A model generated the notes under the pieces. The model saw nothing but the letters and a program-made list of their open reading frames with translations. It was not told the DNA's origin and made no database searches. 64,000 nt of DNA from the NCBI RefSeq assembly GCF_014697425.1, contig NZ_JACJRU010000040.1, positions 1-64,000 of the forward strand. Reading direction: 5' to 3'. Shown piece by piece: positions 44,728-54,482 of the stretch. This DNA comes from Nostoc sp. FACHB-110 (lineage in GTDB: Bacteria; Cyanobacteriota; Cyanobacteriia; Cyanobacteriales; Nostocaceae). The position numbers and the translations under genes were made by a program. How positions within the stretch are numbered: position 1 is the first letter of the stretch; the number at the start of each line of letters is the position of its first letter.

Positions 44728-46254
44728 ATGAGGGATGAAAAGTTTTCTTCCTCATACTTTATGCTTGCCATACCTACTACTCTTCCCCCAGAAATCATTG
44801 ATGGCTTACCAAGTATTTCTGGCTGGGAAAAAGAGGTTCTTGCTGTTGTCAACCACAACGAACCTGTGTTTTTACCCTCCACTAATATTAGGTTAGAGGA
44901 TATTAATGCGGTATTTGCGATCGCCTTACATATGCACCAGCCAACTATCCCCGCAGGCTATGGTGGCGAACTAATTAGCAATCTGCAATATATGTTTGAA
45001 CATCCCCACGAAGGTGATAACCACAACGCCGGGCCTTTTGCTTATTGCTATAGCCGGATGGGAGATTTCATTCCCGAACTTGTCAGCCAAGGTTGCAATC
45101 CCCGCGTCATGTTAGATTACTCTGGCAATTTGTTGTGGGGATTGCGCCAAATGAAACGCAACGATATCCTCGACAACCTCAAACGAATTACTTGCGATAC
45201 TACTTATCAACCTTATGTCGAGTGGTTGGGAACAATGTGGAGTCATGCTGTTGTTCCTTCTACACCCATACCCGATATAAAATTGCACATTATTGCTTGG
45301 CAACAACATTTTGCTGCTATTTTTGGCTGGGAAGCATTGGCACGCGTCAAAGGTTTTTCGCCACCAGAAATGCACCTCCCCAATCATCCCGATACCCTAT
45401 TTGAATTTATCAAATCACTCAAAGAATGCGGCTATCGTTGGTTACTTGTCCAAGAACATTCTGTAGAGACAATTAACGGCGAACCTTTAACTGATAGACA
45501 TTTACCACACCGTTTAATTGCTCGCAATTCCCAAGGCGAAACCATTAGTATCACCGCCTTAATTAAAACTCAAGGTTCTGATACAAAATTAGTTGCCCAA
45601 ATGCAACCATACTACGAAGCGAAAACCTTATCAAAACAACAAATAGGCAATATATTAGTACCGCCAATCGTCAGTCAAATTGGTGATGGTGAAAATGGCG
45701 GTGTGATGATGAATGAATTCCCCAGTGCTTTCAAACAAGCATGGTGGGATATGGTAAATCATGGCGGTGGTAAATCAGGTGTGGTTGGGGTGTGTGGTAC
45801 AGAATATTTAGAGTTAATTGAAGCCGCAGGTTGTCAACCCCAAGATTATCTCCCTTGCCAACCAATAGGACAACATCAAATTTGGCAAAGAGTTTCTCCA
45901 AATAATTGCACACCTGAAGCTGTGGAAAATGCCATCCAAGAATTAAAGCAAATTAATCCTAATTTTCATGTTGATGGTGCTTCTTGGACGAATCATATCA
46001 GTTGGGTAAAAGGATATGAGAATGTATTATCACCTATGAACAAACTCAGCAGTTTATTTCATGAAAAAATAGAGAAATCGCTATTAAATCATGAATCCGA
46101 AAATATTACTCAACAATCTCCCTATCGTCAGGCACTACTATATAACTTATTACTCCAAACTAGTTGCTTTCGTTATTGGGGACAAGGTACTTGGACAAAC
46201 TATGCTAGAGAAATTTATCAACGAGGTGAAAGTTTATTGCACGCAAATTTATAA
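44728..46254 (+). CDS. Glycoside hydrolase family 57 protein
   Basis: The 508-residue protein contains the GH57 N-terminal signature ALHMHQPTIPAG and a later EWLGTMWSHAVVPSTP segment; GH57 enzymes act on alpha-glucans (amylases, 4-alpha-glucanotransferases, branching enzymes). The nucleophile would be a Glu on strand 4 and the acid/base an Asp on strand 7, which I cannot place securely. An involvement in glycogen metabolism is plausible but inferred. Start codon choice is uncertain: the ATG at 44728 has only a weak ribosome site, and another in-frame ATG is at 44761. Confidence 0.75.
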   Translation: MRDEKFSSSYFMLAIPTTLPPEIIDGLPSISGWEKEVLAVVNHNEPVFLPSTNIRLEDINAVFAIALHMHQPTIPAGYGGELISNLQYMFEHPHEGDNHNAGPFAYCYSRMGDFIPELVSQGCNPRVMLDYSGNLLWGLRQMKRNDILDNLKRITCDTTYQPYVEWLGTMWSHAVVPSTPIPDIKLHIIAWQQHFAAIFGWEALARVKGFSPPEMHLPNHPDTLFEFIKSLKECGYRWLLVQEHSVETINGEPLTDRHLPHRLIARNSQGETISITALIKTQGSDTKLVAQMQPYYEAKTLSKQQIGNILVPPIVSQIGDGENGGVMMNEFPSAFKQAWWDMVNHGGGKSGVVGVCGTEYLELIEAAGCQPQDYLPCQPIGQHQIWQRVSPNNCTPEAVENAIQELKQINPNFHVDGASWTNHISWVKGYENVLSPMNKLSSLFHEKIEKSLLNHESENITQQSPYRQALLYNLLLQTSCFRYWGQGTWTNYAREIYQRGESLLHANL

Positions 46255-46384
46255 CTTGTAATACAAGCATAGGCATTTCAATTCCCCTTCTCTACCTTGT
46301 AAACTTAGTTAAATAGAAATTTAAATTATGATTCAATGTGAATTAAAATCTATTTGAGATAATTAAAATTTATCAAAATCTTGA

Positions 46385-47818
46385 GTGAGAAGTAACAAAA
46401 TGTTGTGGCCAATCAAGCAACTATCGTTAGGAACTGCGGCACTATTGTTGCCATTAACGTTTAGTTTTGCTCACATCAAGATAGGAAACAATATAGCGAT
46501 GTCTAACGCCAAGCTTTTTGGTTTTGGCAGTTGGCAACCGACCCAAACCGCCCAAACTGCCGCATCATTGCTGCACATCTACGCCCAAAATCCTCTCCCA
46601 GCACAACATCAACGTCGCTCTGCATTAATTATTGGTAATTCTAATTACCAATCAGCCGATAAATTACCTAATCCTGTTAACGATGCCACAGATATCGCTA
46701 ATTCGTTACGGCAACTGGGCTTTGAAGTTACATTACTCAAAGATGCAGACTTGCGACAGATGGAAGAAGCACTCGATAACTTCAATCGTCAATTGCGTCG
46801 CGGCGGAGTGGGACTATTTTACTTTTCCGGCCACGGATTACAAGTAGACGGAGAAAACTACTTAATCCCCATAACGGCAAAACTAGAAAGAGAACAAGAT
46901 GTGCGTTATGAAGCAATGGCAATTGGCAAAGTTTTAAATGTCATGGAAGACGCAGATAATGATGCCAACTTTATTATTTTAGATGCCTGTCGCAATAATC
47001 CTTTCGCTCGGCAATGGCGTTCTCTACAACGTGGTTTAGCTGCACCAATACAAGCTGTTAAAGGGACATTAATTGCTTATGCTACCGCCCCCGGAAAAGT
47101 TGCTTTTGATGGTGATGGGCGCAACAGTCCCTACACAACGGCTTTGTTAAGTCAGATGAAAATTCCTCGCCTAGACGTAGAGCAAATGTTTAAACAAGTA
47201 CGATCTGAAGTACTCAAAACAACAAATGGTAAACAAACACCTTGGGAATCTTCATCTTTGGTTGGTTCTTTTGCCTTTAATCCGACGCAAGATATAGCAT
47301 CTTCCGTGGCCACAACACCATCGCCTCAAACTCCATCACCAACATCCTTACAATCTACTGCACCTCGAACAACATATTTCGTCCAACAGCCGCGCTTAGT
47401 TGAAACTACTACTAGTTACAATCAGGCTAAAGCTCTAGGCGCAATCTATTACTTTACAATTCAAGTCCCTGAAGATGCTGGTACTTCACTACAACAAATT
47501 ACAATTAACCAGCGTGAAGGTGCAGAATATATTCGCTTTCATCTCAAAGACAGTGTTGCTTTTCAAGGTACACGTTCTCACAAAGGCGAAAAAATAGAGT
47601 TGAAAGATGTTAGTAGTGACAAAAAAAATCAAACTGTATCTTTGACTTTTGATCCGCCAGTCTCTCCTGGTACAAAAATCACGATTGCTTTAAAAGCTGT
47701 GCAGAATCCTCAAAGAAATGGTGTATATCTCTTTGGCGTGACAGCATTTCCAATGGGAGACAATACCCGTGGTCAATTTTTGGGCTTTGGCAGATTGAGT
47801 TTTTATCAGAATATTTGA
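46385..47818 (+). CDS. Caspase-family (C14) protease fused to DUF2808
   Basis: The 477-residue protein has an N-terminal hydrophobic signal or anchor, a caspase-like p20 domain (about 78-300) and a C-terminal DUF2808 domain (about 330-477, YFVQQPRLVE, ITINQREGAEYIRF). The catalytic dyad is His150 (YFSGHG) and Cys202 (LDACRNNPF), both present, so it is probably an active metacaspase/orthocaspase cleaving after basic residues. A Ser/Thr/Pro-rich linker (300-329) joins the domains. The GTG at 46385 may not be the start; the ATG five codons later gives a better signal sequence. Confidence 0.85.
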   Translation: MRSNKMLWPIKQLSLGTAALLLPLTFSFAHIKIGNNIAMSNAKLFGFGSWQPTQTAQTAASLLHIYAQNPLPAQHQRRSALIIGNSNYQSADKLPNPVNDATDIANSLRQLGFEVTLLKDADLRQMEEALDNFNRQLRRGGVGLFYFSGHGLQVDGENYLIPITAKLEREQDVRYEAMAIGKVLNVMEDADNDANFIILDACRNNPFARQWRSLQRGLAAPIQAVKGTLIAYATAPGKVAFDGDGRNSPYTTALLSQMKIPRLDVEQMFKQVRSEVLKTTNGKQTPWESSSLVGSFAFNPTQDIASSVATTPSPQTPSPTSLQSTAPRTTYFVQQPRLVETTTSYNQAKALGAIYYFTIQVPEDAGTSLQQITINQREGAEYIRFHLKDSVAFQGTRSHKGEKIELKDVSSDKKNQTVSLTFDPPVSPGTKITIALKAVQNPQRNGVYLFGVTAFPMGDNTRGQFLGFGRLSFYQNI

Positions 47819-47872
47819 GCTAAATGGGGCACGGAGAATCAGCAAGAGATAAAAGAGTTTCCCCAAAAGATA

Positions 47873-47896
47873 AAAAGTCCGCCTAGGCGGACTTTT
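47873..47896. terminator. Bidirectional intrinsic terminator
   Basis: A perfect 24-bp palindrome (AAAAGTCCGCCTAGGCGGACTTTT in two halves) has an A tract on the left and a T tract on the right, so it terminates in both directions. It separates the caspase gene from the convergent desaturase desB. Confidence 0.88.
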
Positions 47897-47971
47897 GTAT
47901 TTCAGATTTGAATCTAGAGAAATAAGCGTTGGTTAGTACATTCAAAGATTGTTAACTCTGCAACCTGTAAT

Positions 47972-49048
47972 CTATCCAACTGACTTCTTGTTGGATGTGT
48001 AATATACCTTCCCACCTGTATCGGGAACAAAAAGACAGCTATTAGCAGAACGCCATAAAGCTTTCCAAATAGGTTCTTCCGACTGACGATAGTGTTCACC
48101 CATTACAGGTTTAATTGCTTGTGTTGCTTTTAACAAATTGTAGTGAGGGATATTCAAGAAGATGTGATGGGCAACGTGAGTACCGATATCGTGGTGGATG
48201 TGATTGAACCAACCATAATTGCGATCGATACTAGAAATTGCACCTTTAAGAAAAGTCCAATCTTCGCCACGATACCAAGGAATATCAGACTCAGTGTGAT
48301 GTAGGAAAGTTACCAAATCCAACCAAATCACAAATACGATGTATGGTGCTGCGTAGTATTTCAACAACCACATCCAACCCCATTGATAGGTGAGAAAACC
48401 CAACAAACCTACCATCCCTATCCAAAGTACTGTACTAGTAATGACATCCCATTTCTCTGATGCTTTGAAGAGTGGGCTATTAGGTAAGAAGTGGGAACCT
48501 TTTTTATTAGGAGAGCGCTTAAACAAATAGATTGGATAAGCAAATAAAAATAAATAGTATCGAACTATCTTCTGCTCCAAGGGCATTTGTTTGTAGTCCG
48601 ATTCTGTCAAAGGATACCAGCTTTCATCGTTATCGATATGGCCAGTATTTTTATGATGTGTCCTATGGCTGATGCGCCAACCATGATAAGGAACTAATAT
48701 TGGAGTATGAGAGATATGCCCAATTAAATCATTGAGCCATTTGTGCTTAGAGAAAGATTGGTGTCCGCAGTCATGCCCAACAACAAATAAAGCCCAAAAC
48801 ATTGTGCCTTGCAGTAACCAAAACACTGGCCAAAAATACCAAGAATCAAGGTAATGAGCTACTGCATAAAGAGAACTAATAATCACGATGTCACGAAAGA
48901 AGTAAAACAGTGACTTGCCTACACTAGGCTGAAAACATTCTTCTGGGATAGCAGCTTTTAAATCCTGAAGAGTAAAAGGCAGTTTAGTTGTATCCTCAGA
49001 AACTTGACTGACACGAGAACTGTCGAAAGGAATGGTAGGTGCTTGCAC
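47972..49048 (-). CDS. desB: Omega-3 (delta-15) fatty acid desaturase DesB
   Basis: The 358-residue membrane desaturase inserts the omega-3 double bond in acyl-lipids, using ferredoxin. Three histidine boxes that bind the di-iron centre are visible: HDCGH, HRTHH and HVAHH. The segment GHIDNDESWYP is typical for the omega-3 type. It is the last gene of a desC-desA-desB series. Assignment as omega-3 instead of omega-6 rests on resemblance and on gene order. Confidence 0.85.
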   Translation of the reverse strand: MQAPTIPFDSSRVSQVSEDTTKLPFTLQDLKAAIPEECFQPSVGKSLFYFFRDIVIISSLYAVAHYLDSWYFWPVFWLLQGTMFWALFVVGHDCGHQSFSKHKWLNDLIGHISHTPILVPYHGWRISHRTHHKNTGHIDNDESWYPLTESDYKQMPLEQKIVRYYLFLFAYPIYLFKRSPNKKGSHFLPNSPLFKASEKWDVITSTVLWIGMVGLLGFLTYQWGWMWLLKYYAAPYIVFVIWLDLVTFLHHTESDIPWYRGEDWTFLKGAISSIDRNYGWFNHIHHDIGTHVAHHIFLNIPHYNLLKATQAIKPVMGEHYRQSEEPIWKALWRSANSCLFVPDTGGKVYYTSNKKSVG

Positions 49049-49270
49049 GTTATTCTTTGATGAAATATAAATCGGACTGAGTTTGAGGTTTCAATTTACC
49101 TCTGCAAATACTTGCAATGTTTATATACACGCAAGACAAAAATATCTGGCAACTTCTTGAGCAATAAATCTTGAGTCAAGAATTTGCCAGAGTTATGTGA
49201 TTTGCAGACGAATCATCTGAATCGTATGAGCAAAAAAAATAGCTCATAGTGATTTTATTAGCATTTTGAC

Positions 49271-50323
49271 TTATTTGCCTGCGTAATATTGATTAAAAGT
49301 TTGATAGCCAACATTGGTAACATAAAGTTGGCATTGGTCTGTAATTTGTTTCATTAAAGACCAAGAAAACTTAAATTCATCATGTAAATAATGACCCCAA
49401 TTTTCTTTAATGCTGCTGTAAGCTAATCGCAAATTATAAGAGGGAATAGCAGTAGAAATATGATGGGGTACGTGGACGTTAATATCGTGGCAAAGAAATT
49501 CTACCCAACGAGGATAATCACAATGAATCGTACCATGTAGCTGTGCCATTGCTTCGTTCCACTTGCTAGCTTCCTCAAAAGGAACATCAGAGAAGGTGTG
49601 GTGAACAATGGTAAAGGTACTCATCCAGAAGTGATACACCAGCCAAGGCACAAGCCAGAATTTGACAAATCCCCAAATACCAGTTGTAGCGATGAGGGTG
49701 GGAAATACGACTGCTGCAAAAATCGCCACGACAGCCACAGAAAGTTTAATACTTCCTTGGTCTTTAACTTTAAATTTGCGCCAGTCGAAATGCACAACAG
49801 CCCAATGTCCGATGGAACCTACCCACCATAGCCGCTTTTTCATAAATAATTCAAAAGCAGACTGACGAGTTTGATCCCACTTGGCAAAAACTTCTGGACG
49901 GATGGGATGCCAAGCATTATCCTCATCTAACTTATTGGTGTGTTTGTGGTGATGATTATGCTTGATTCGCCAACTATGAAAAGGATAGATTAACGGCATC
50001 ATAAATATATGCCCTACTAAATCATTAACCCACCGCTTTTTAGCAAATGAACGATGACCGCAGTCATGGCCGATAACAAAAAAACCTGTTAAAGCTGTTC
50101 CTGTAAAAATCCATGCCAGGGGCAAAAGAAACCAGGGAGAAATCGCCAAACTATAGTATCCTAAGCCTACCATCAAAACATTGATGAAAGCTTGTGTCCA
50201 AGCTTTGCGACTATTCTGCTGAAAACATTCTTTTGGCAGAGTTTTGATAATATCTCTGAGCCTTAGTTGAGAATCACTAAGGTCTTTGCTTATTTTTTGT
50301 GTGTTAATTATTGATGTAGTCAT
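49271..50323 (-). CDS. desA: Delta-12 (omega-6) fatty acid desaturase DesA
   Basis: The acyl-lipid desaturase converts oleate to linoleate in membrane lipids. Histidine boxes HDCGH, HNHHH and HVPHH are present along with DEDNAWHP, the omega-6 counterpart of the DNDESWYP segment in DesB. The frame is open to 50365, but the ATG at 50323 (MTTSIINTQK) fits the family better. It is flanked by desB downstream and desC upstream on the same strand. Confidence 0.87.
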   Translation of the reverse strand: MTTSIINTQKISKDLSDSQLRLRDIIKTLPKECFQQNSRKAWTQAFINVLMVGLGYYSLAISPWFLLPLAWIFTGTALTGFFVIGHDCGHRSFAKKRWVNDLVGHIFMMPLIYPFHSWRIKHNHHHKHTNKLDEDNAWHPIRPEVFAKWDQTRQSAFELFMKKRLWWVGSIGHWAVVHFDWRKFKVKDQGSIKLSVAVVAIFAAVVFPTLIATTGIWGFVKFWLVPWLVYHFWMSTFTIVHHTFSDVPFEEASKWNEAMAQLHGTIHCDYPRWVEFLCHDINVHVPHHISTAIPSYNLRLAYSSIKENWGHYLHDEFKFSWSLMKQITDQCQLYVTNVGYQTFNQYYAGK

Positions 50324-50679
50324 GAAAACCCGAGAAACAACAAACTCCTCCACCAAGTCACTCAAAAAGTAACTGGCCGCAAAACTTCTTTACATTACCG
50401 CTCTGGATTATAGCAACTTTAGCTACCTCAGCACACACATAAGTAGCTTTTAAAGACTATTTTTAGAATTGATCAATAGTTTTTAATGGTACAAGTAACC
50501 CAGATATATTTGTAGAATCAATCAAAAATTCAAAACTCTCAAGCTCCTAAACTTATCTGTGTGCCAATCGAAAATATCAGAATTCAAAATTGTTTGAATA
50601 ATTGATATTGTGCTCACTCAGAAATTCCTTTGTCATTAATCATTGTAAGACCAATGACTAATGACAAATGATAGACGAA

Positions 50680-51498
50680 TTATTGTTTTTTGTCTGCAAG
50701 TTTGACGTTTGTAGCCAGACCAAATAATTGCAAAAGTTGAATTGTCATCCAAGTTAAATCAATTTCCCACCATTGCAGACCGTGACGGGCTGAGTATTGA
50801 AAAGCGTGGTGGTTATTGTGCCAACCTTCACCAAAAACTAGTAGGGCTACCCACCAGCAGTTAGTTGAGTTATCGCCAGATTCATGGCTGCGATAGCCAA
50901 ATTTATGGGTAGCACTGTTCACTAACCAGGTGCAATGATAAACCCAGACAATGCGAACAAAAATTCCCCAGATGACAAATGGCCAACCGCCTAGAAACAA
51001 CAAGAGAAAACCTAGAGCAAATTGGATGAGAATAAAATATTTTTCTAAAAACTGATAAACTGGGTCTTCGGCAATATCTTTGGTAAAGCGAGGAACATCA
51101 GCATGAGCAGGGCATTTGTGAATTAGCCAACCCATATGGCTCCACCAAAAGCCTTTATTGGAATCATGGGGATCTGGGTCAGTATCAGAATATAAATGAT
51201 GAATGCGGTGTGTCCCTACCCATTCTATTGGCCCTCCTTGACAGGCTAATGTCCCGAAGAATACCAAGAGATATTCCAACCATTTGGGCGTTTGGAAACT
51301 GCGGTGAGTAACAAGGCGGTGAAAACCTAGGGTGATTCCTAAACCACCTGTTATCCAGTAAAGTAATAAACCCACACCAACTGCCGTCCAGCTAAAGTTG
51401 CTAGGAACAAGGGCAAATAACGCGCCGATGTGTAGACCAACGAAAAATAGGGTATTCACCCAATTGATTTGAGGTTTAGTTGAAGTAGCAATTGTCAT
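50680..51498 (-). CDS. desC: Delta-9 fatty acid desaturase DesC
   Basis: The 272-residue stearoyl desaturase introduces the first double bond at C9 of membrane acyl chains. Its three boxes are HRLVTH, HRIHH and HNNHH (EGWHNNHHAFQYSARHG). About four membrane helices frame them. desC starts the desC-desA-desB group; gaps of about 360 and 220 bp between the genes suggest that each may have its own promoter. Such genes are cold-regulated in cyanobacteria, but no specific control site was identified here. Confidence 0.9.
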   Translation of the reverse strand: MTIATSTKPQINWVNTLFFVGLHIGALFALVPSNFSWTAVGVGLLLYWITGGLGITLGFHRLVTHRSFQTPKWLEYLLVFFGTLACQGGPIEWVGTHRIHHLYSDTDPDPHDSNKGFWWSHMGWLIHKCPAHADVPRFTKDIAEDPVYQFLEKYFILIQFALGFLLLFLGGWPFVIWGIFVRIVWVYHCTWLVNSATHKFGYRSHESGDNSTNCWWVALLVFGEGWHNNHHAFQYSARHGLQWWEIDLTWMTIQLLQLFGLATNVKLADKKQ

Positions 51499-51573
51499 GC
51501 AGTAACCTGTGTTGAAATTGTTCAGCCTTATCTGCGCGATCGCACAATCCGCACATTTATAATTTTTTATTTA

Positions 51574-52815
51574 ATGGGGACATTAATGAACAGCTTGGAA
51601 CAGCTGCGGCAAGCAGAACAGGCACTGTTAGAGATTTTTTCTGGAATTGACGCTCAGGTCAAGCATAATCTAAAAAGAGTTCTGGATGCCTTTCGTAATC
51701 AGCGCGTAGGAGCGCACCACTTTGCCGGTGTGAGTGGCTATGGTCATGATGATTTAGGACGAGAAACTTTAGATAAAGTTTTTGCGGAAGTAATGGGTGC
51801 AGAAGCCGCAGCCGTGCGAGTGCAGTTTGTATCGGGAACTCACGCGATCGCTTGCGCCCTTTATGGTGTACTCCGTCCTTGTGATGAAATGTTAGCAGTG
51901 GTCGGCTCTCCCTACGATACGCTCGAAGAAGTTATTGGTTTGCGGGGACAAGGCCAAGGCTCCCTTATTGAGTTTGGCATAAAATACCGCCAATTGGAGC
52001 TAACTTTAGGAGGAACTATTGATTGGCAAGCTTTAAGCAGCAGTATTACTTCTAACACTCGTTTAGTGTTAATTCAGCGTTCTTGCGGTTATTCTTGGCG
52101 GCCTAGTTTAGCGATTGCGGATATCGCCAAGATTGTGCATATCGTCAAACAGCAAAATCCCCATACGGTTTGCTTCGTTGATAATTGCTATGGCGAATTT
52201 ATCGAAACTCAAGAACCCACGCACGTTGGTGTGGATTTAATGGCGGGTTCCTTAATTAAAAATCCTGGTGGGACTATCGTCACCGCCGGCGGTTATGTAG
52301 CTGGCCGGGCTGACTTGGTAGAAGCTGCCGCCTGTCGCCTCACCGCCCCCGGTATAGGTAGTTATGGTGGTGCTACTTTTGACCAAAATCGCTTGTTATT
52401 CCAAGGCTTATTTTTATCGCCGCAGATGGTTGGTGAGGCGATGAAGGGAACTTTTTTGACTGGTTATGTGTTTGACAAGCTTGGTTATCCGGTAAATCCT
52501 GCGCCCCTTGCACCCCGTGGTGATGTGATTCAAGCAATTAAACTTGGTTCTGCGAAAAAGTTAATCGCTTTTTGTAAGGCGGTGCAGCAAAATTCACCTG
52601 TGGGTTCTTATCTTGACCCTATACCTGATGCTATGCCGGGGTATGAGAGTAAAGTTGTGATGGCTGGGGGAACGTTTATTGAGGGGAGTACCTTGGAATT
52701 TTCGGCGGATGGGCCTTTGCGGGAGCCTTATATAGTTTATTGCCAAGGGGGGACTCATTGGACTCATGTAGCGATCGCCCTAGAGGCGGCGATTGAAGCA
52801 GTAGGCCAAGCTTAG
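51574..52815 (+). CDS. Aluminium-resistance / methionine gamma-lyase family PLP enzyme
   Basis: The 413-residue fold-type I PLP enzyme belongs to the aluminium resistance/methionine gamma-lyase-like family. FAGVSGYGHDDLGRETLD and FVSGTHAIACALYG are the substrate and phosphate-binding segments; the Schiff-base Lys is in MAGSLIKNPGGTIVTAGGY. Family members are poorly characterised and are thought to act on sulfur amino acids. A GxxExxY gene follows. It is divergent from desC. Confidence 0.85.
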   Translation: MGTLMNSLEQLRQAEQALLEIFSGIDAQVKHNLKRVLDAFRNQRVGAHHFAGVSGYGHDDLGRETLDKVFAEVMGAEAAAVRVQFVSGTHAIACALYGVLRPCDEMLAVVGSPYDTLEEVIGLRGQGQGSLIEFGIKYRQLELTLGGTIDWQALSSSITSNTRLVLIQRSCGYSWRPSLAIADIAKIVHIVKQQNPHTVCFVDNCYGEFIETQEPTHVGVDLMAGSLIKNPGGTIVTAGGYVAGRADLVEAAACRLTAPGIGSYGGATFDQNRLLFQGLFLSPQMVGEAMKGTFLTGYVFDKLGYPVNPAPLAPRGDVIQAIKLGSAKKLIAFCKAVQQNSPVGSYLDPIPDAMPGYESKVVMAGGTFIEGSTLEFSADGPLREPYIVYCQGGTHWTHVAIALEAAIEAVGQA

Positions 52816-52819
52816 AATT

Positions 52820-53287
52820 GTTTCGCGCAAAGGCGCAAAGGCGCAAAGTTTATGAATGAGAATGAGATTGCTAAGGTGATTGTTGATGCTGCGTATAAGA
52901 TTCACACAAAGTTGGGGCCTGGCTTATTTGAATCTGTATATGAGACGGTTTTAGCTTATGAGTTAGGAAGTCAGGGTTTTTGGATAGCAAGGCAGCAGGC
53001 TATTCCTGTGGTTTACGAAGGCATACGCTTGGAAGAAGGTTTCCGAGCAGACTTGATTGTTGAAGACAAAGTTATTATCGAAATCAAGTCTTTGGAAACA
53101 TTACACCCAGTACACAAGAAACAACTACTTACTTACCTTCGCCTAACTAACAAACGTCTTGGACTACTGATTAACTTCGGTGAAGAATTGATTAAAAACG
53201 GTATTACACGTCTCGTCAACGGACTGTAAAAGAACTTCGCACAAAGACGCAAAAACCTCTTTGCGCCTTTGCGCCTTTGCGCGAAAC
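52820..53287. repeat. Perfect 29-bp inverted repeats framing the GxxExxY gene
   Basis: The arm at 52820-52848 consists of three linked GCGCAAAG-type units and is exactly complementary to 53259-53287 (CTTTGCGCCTTTGCGCC and onward). The gene at 52852-53229 fits neatly between them, and the outer edge on the right is 1 bp from the BciB stop codon. The frame looks like a small cassette with terminal inverted repeats. Confidence 0.8.
52852..53229 (+). CDS. GxxExxY protein
   Basis: The 125-residue protein is a member of the GxxExxY family, named after the motif seen here as GPGLFESVYE near the start. A nuclease-like core is suggested by FRADLIVEDKVIIEIKSLE (a PD-(D/E)xK-like pattern with Asp, Glu and Lys) followed by HKKQLLTYLRLTNKRLGLLINF. 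The function of the family is unknown. The gene has the start-proximal repeat only 4 bp away, so its ribosome site is within the repeat (GCGCAAAG). Confidence 0.85.
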   Translation: MNENEIAKVIVDAAYKIHTKLGPGLFESVYETVLAYELGSQGFWIARQQAIPVVYEGIRLEEGFRADLIVEDKVIIEIKSLETLHPVHKKQLLTYLRLTNKRLGLLINFGEELIKNGITRLVNGL

Positions 53288-53288
53288 A

Positions 53289-54482
53289 TCATTCCGGTAA
53301 CTTATACTGTCCAACAATCCGTTTAGCATACTCCGGCACATGCGCCTCTAACTTCTCAGGATGATTCCGCTTCACATACAAGTAATTTCTGGTAAAGTGC
53401 GAATCAATCGAGAACCGCGCATATTCCAAACCTTTGGGGCCGATTTTATCAATCACCACGCCCATCATTTTCGCTACCCACATCGGTAAGGTTACGCCTT
53501 TGTCATAAGCCGGAATCCCTTGTTGTACAGCTTCTTTGCGGTTTCCTTGCGACATTACAGGTTGGGTGTCTATCTGGTCTTTTACCAAGTCCAGCATTTC
53601 TTTGCCTGTATCATTTCTCACTAAAATCCATTGCCAGCCGAAGGGTGCGCCCATATAACCAACGACTAAATCGGCTAGGGAGTTGACGTAATCAAAGCAA
53701 CTCATACAGGAAGGGGCAAAGACATCTTTGAGTTGGTTGGTTTTTAAGCCAAAGAAGGGGACTTTCTCGATTGAGCCGTCTTCGTGTTTGAAGTGAATAC
53801 GGAAGTCTTGCATGAATTCGTAGTGTACTACTGTCTCAGGCGATCGGCTGGTGGTTTCTAGGAATTTTTTCAGTCCGGCGCGGGTGACGTTATCTACGCA
53901 GGGTGTACCTAAGACGTATAATTTTTCTAGGCCGAGTTGCTTTTCTACTGCCCGGAGTGCTTGAATTTGGCAACCAACGCCAATCACTAATAGTCGCTTC
54001 ATCCCGGATTTTTCTACTTGTTCCAAAATAGAAAGGTTGGGGGAAAGTGTTGGTTTATTTACCCGTGCTGCCAGTATTTCTTCTGGGGTGCGAGCAATGA
54101 CGGGCATGGGTTGGAAGCGGTCTTCTTTGGTATTTTGAACGCAGACTACGCCTTCCACTAAGCCACGATTTAGCATTTCTATGGCAATACTGCTAACTAT
54201 CCCTGTCCATTGTGCGCCTTCGATGGGCTGTTGTTTCCGCGCTGCCATCATTTCTTGATGCACGCCAAAGTACAGTTCATCCGGGTTGTCGAGATGCCGC
54301 GAACGACTGTGGGCTTGGGTTTCGAGGGTGTCTATCTGCTGGGTAATAAACGCACAAGCTTCCTTGACATAGTGAATATAGTATGTGTCACATAGTCCAC
54401 ATTCGCTGCACAGTTCTTTGGCTGGGCGACGGCTACCGGGTTTTAGGGCTTTGGCTTTTTGGTGAGGAGAAACTGAAGTCAT
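53289..54482 (-). CDS. bciB: BciB-type ferredoxin-dependent divinyl chlorophyllide 8-vinyl reductase
   Basis: The 397-residue FrhB/HCAR-family flavo-iron-sulfur protein matches the cyanobacterial Slr1923/BciB type, which reduces the 8-vinyl group in chlorophyll synthesis with electrons from ferredoxin. The N-terminal cysteines C25, C28, C31 and C43 (CSECGLC...EAC) and further ones near FAPSCMSCFDY bind Fe-S clusters. The 7-hydroxymethyl chlorophyll reductase HCAR is a close homologue, so the exact activity is inferred. Its end is 1 bp from a 29-bp inverted repeat. Confidence 0.87.
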   Translation of the reverse strand: MTSVSPHQKAKALKPGSRRPAKELCSECGLCDTYYIHYVKEACAFITQQIDTLETQAHSRSRHLDNPDELYFGVHQEMMAARKQQPIEGAQWTGIVSSIAIEMLNRGLVEGVVCVQNTKEDRFQPMPVIARTPEEILAARVNKPTLSPNLSILEQVEKSGMKRLLVIGVGCQIQALRAVEKQLGLEKLYVLGTPCVDNVTRAGLKKFLETTSRSPETVVHYEFMQDFRIHFKHEDGSIEKVPFFGLKTNQLKDVFAPSCMSCFDYVNSLADLVVGYMGAPFGWQWILVRNDTGKEMLDLVKDQIDTQPVMSQGNRKEAVQQGIPAYDKGVTLPMWVAKMMGVVIDKIGPKGLEYARFSIDSHFTRNYLYVKRNHPEKLEAHVPEYAKRIVGQYKLPE

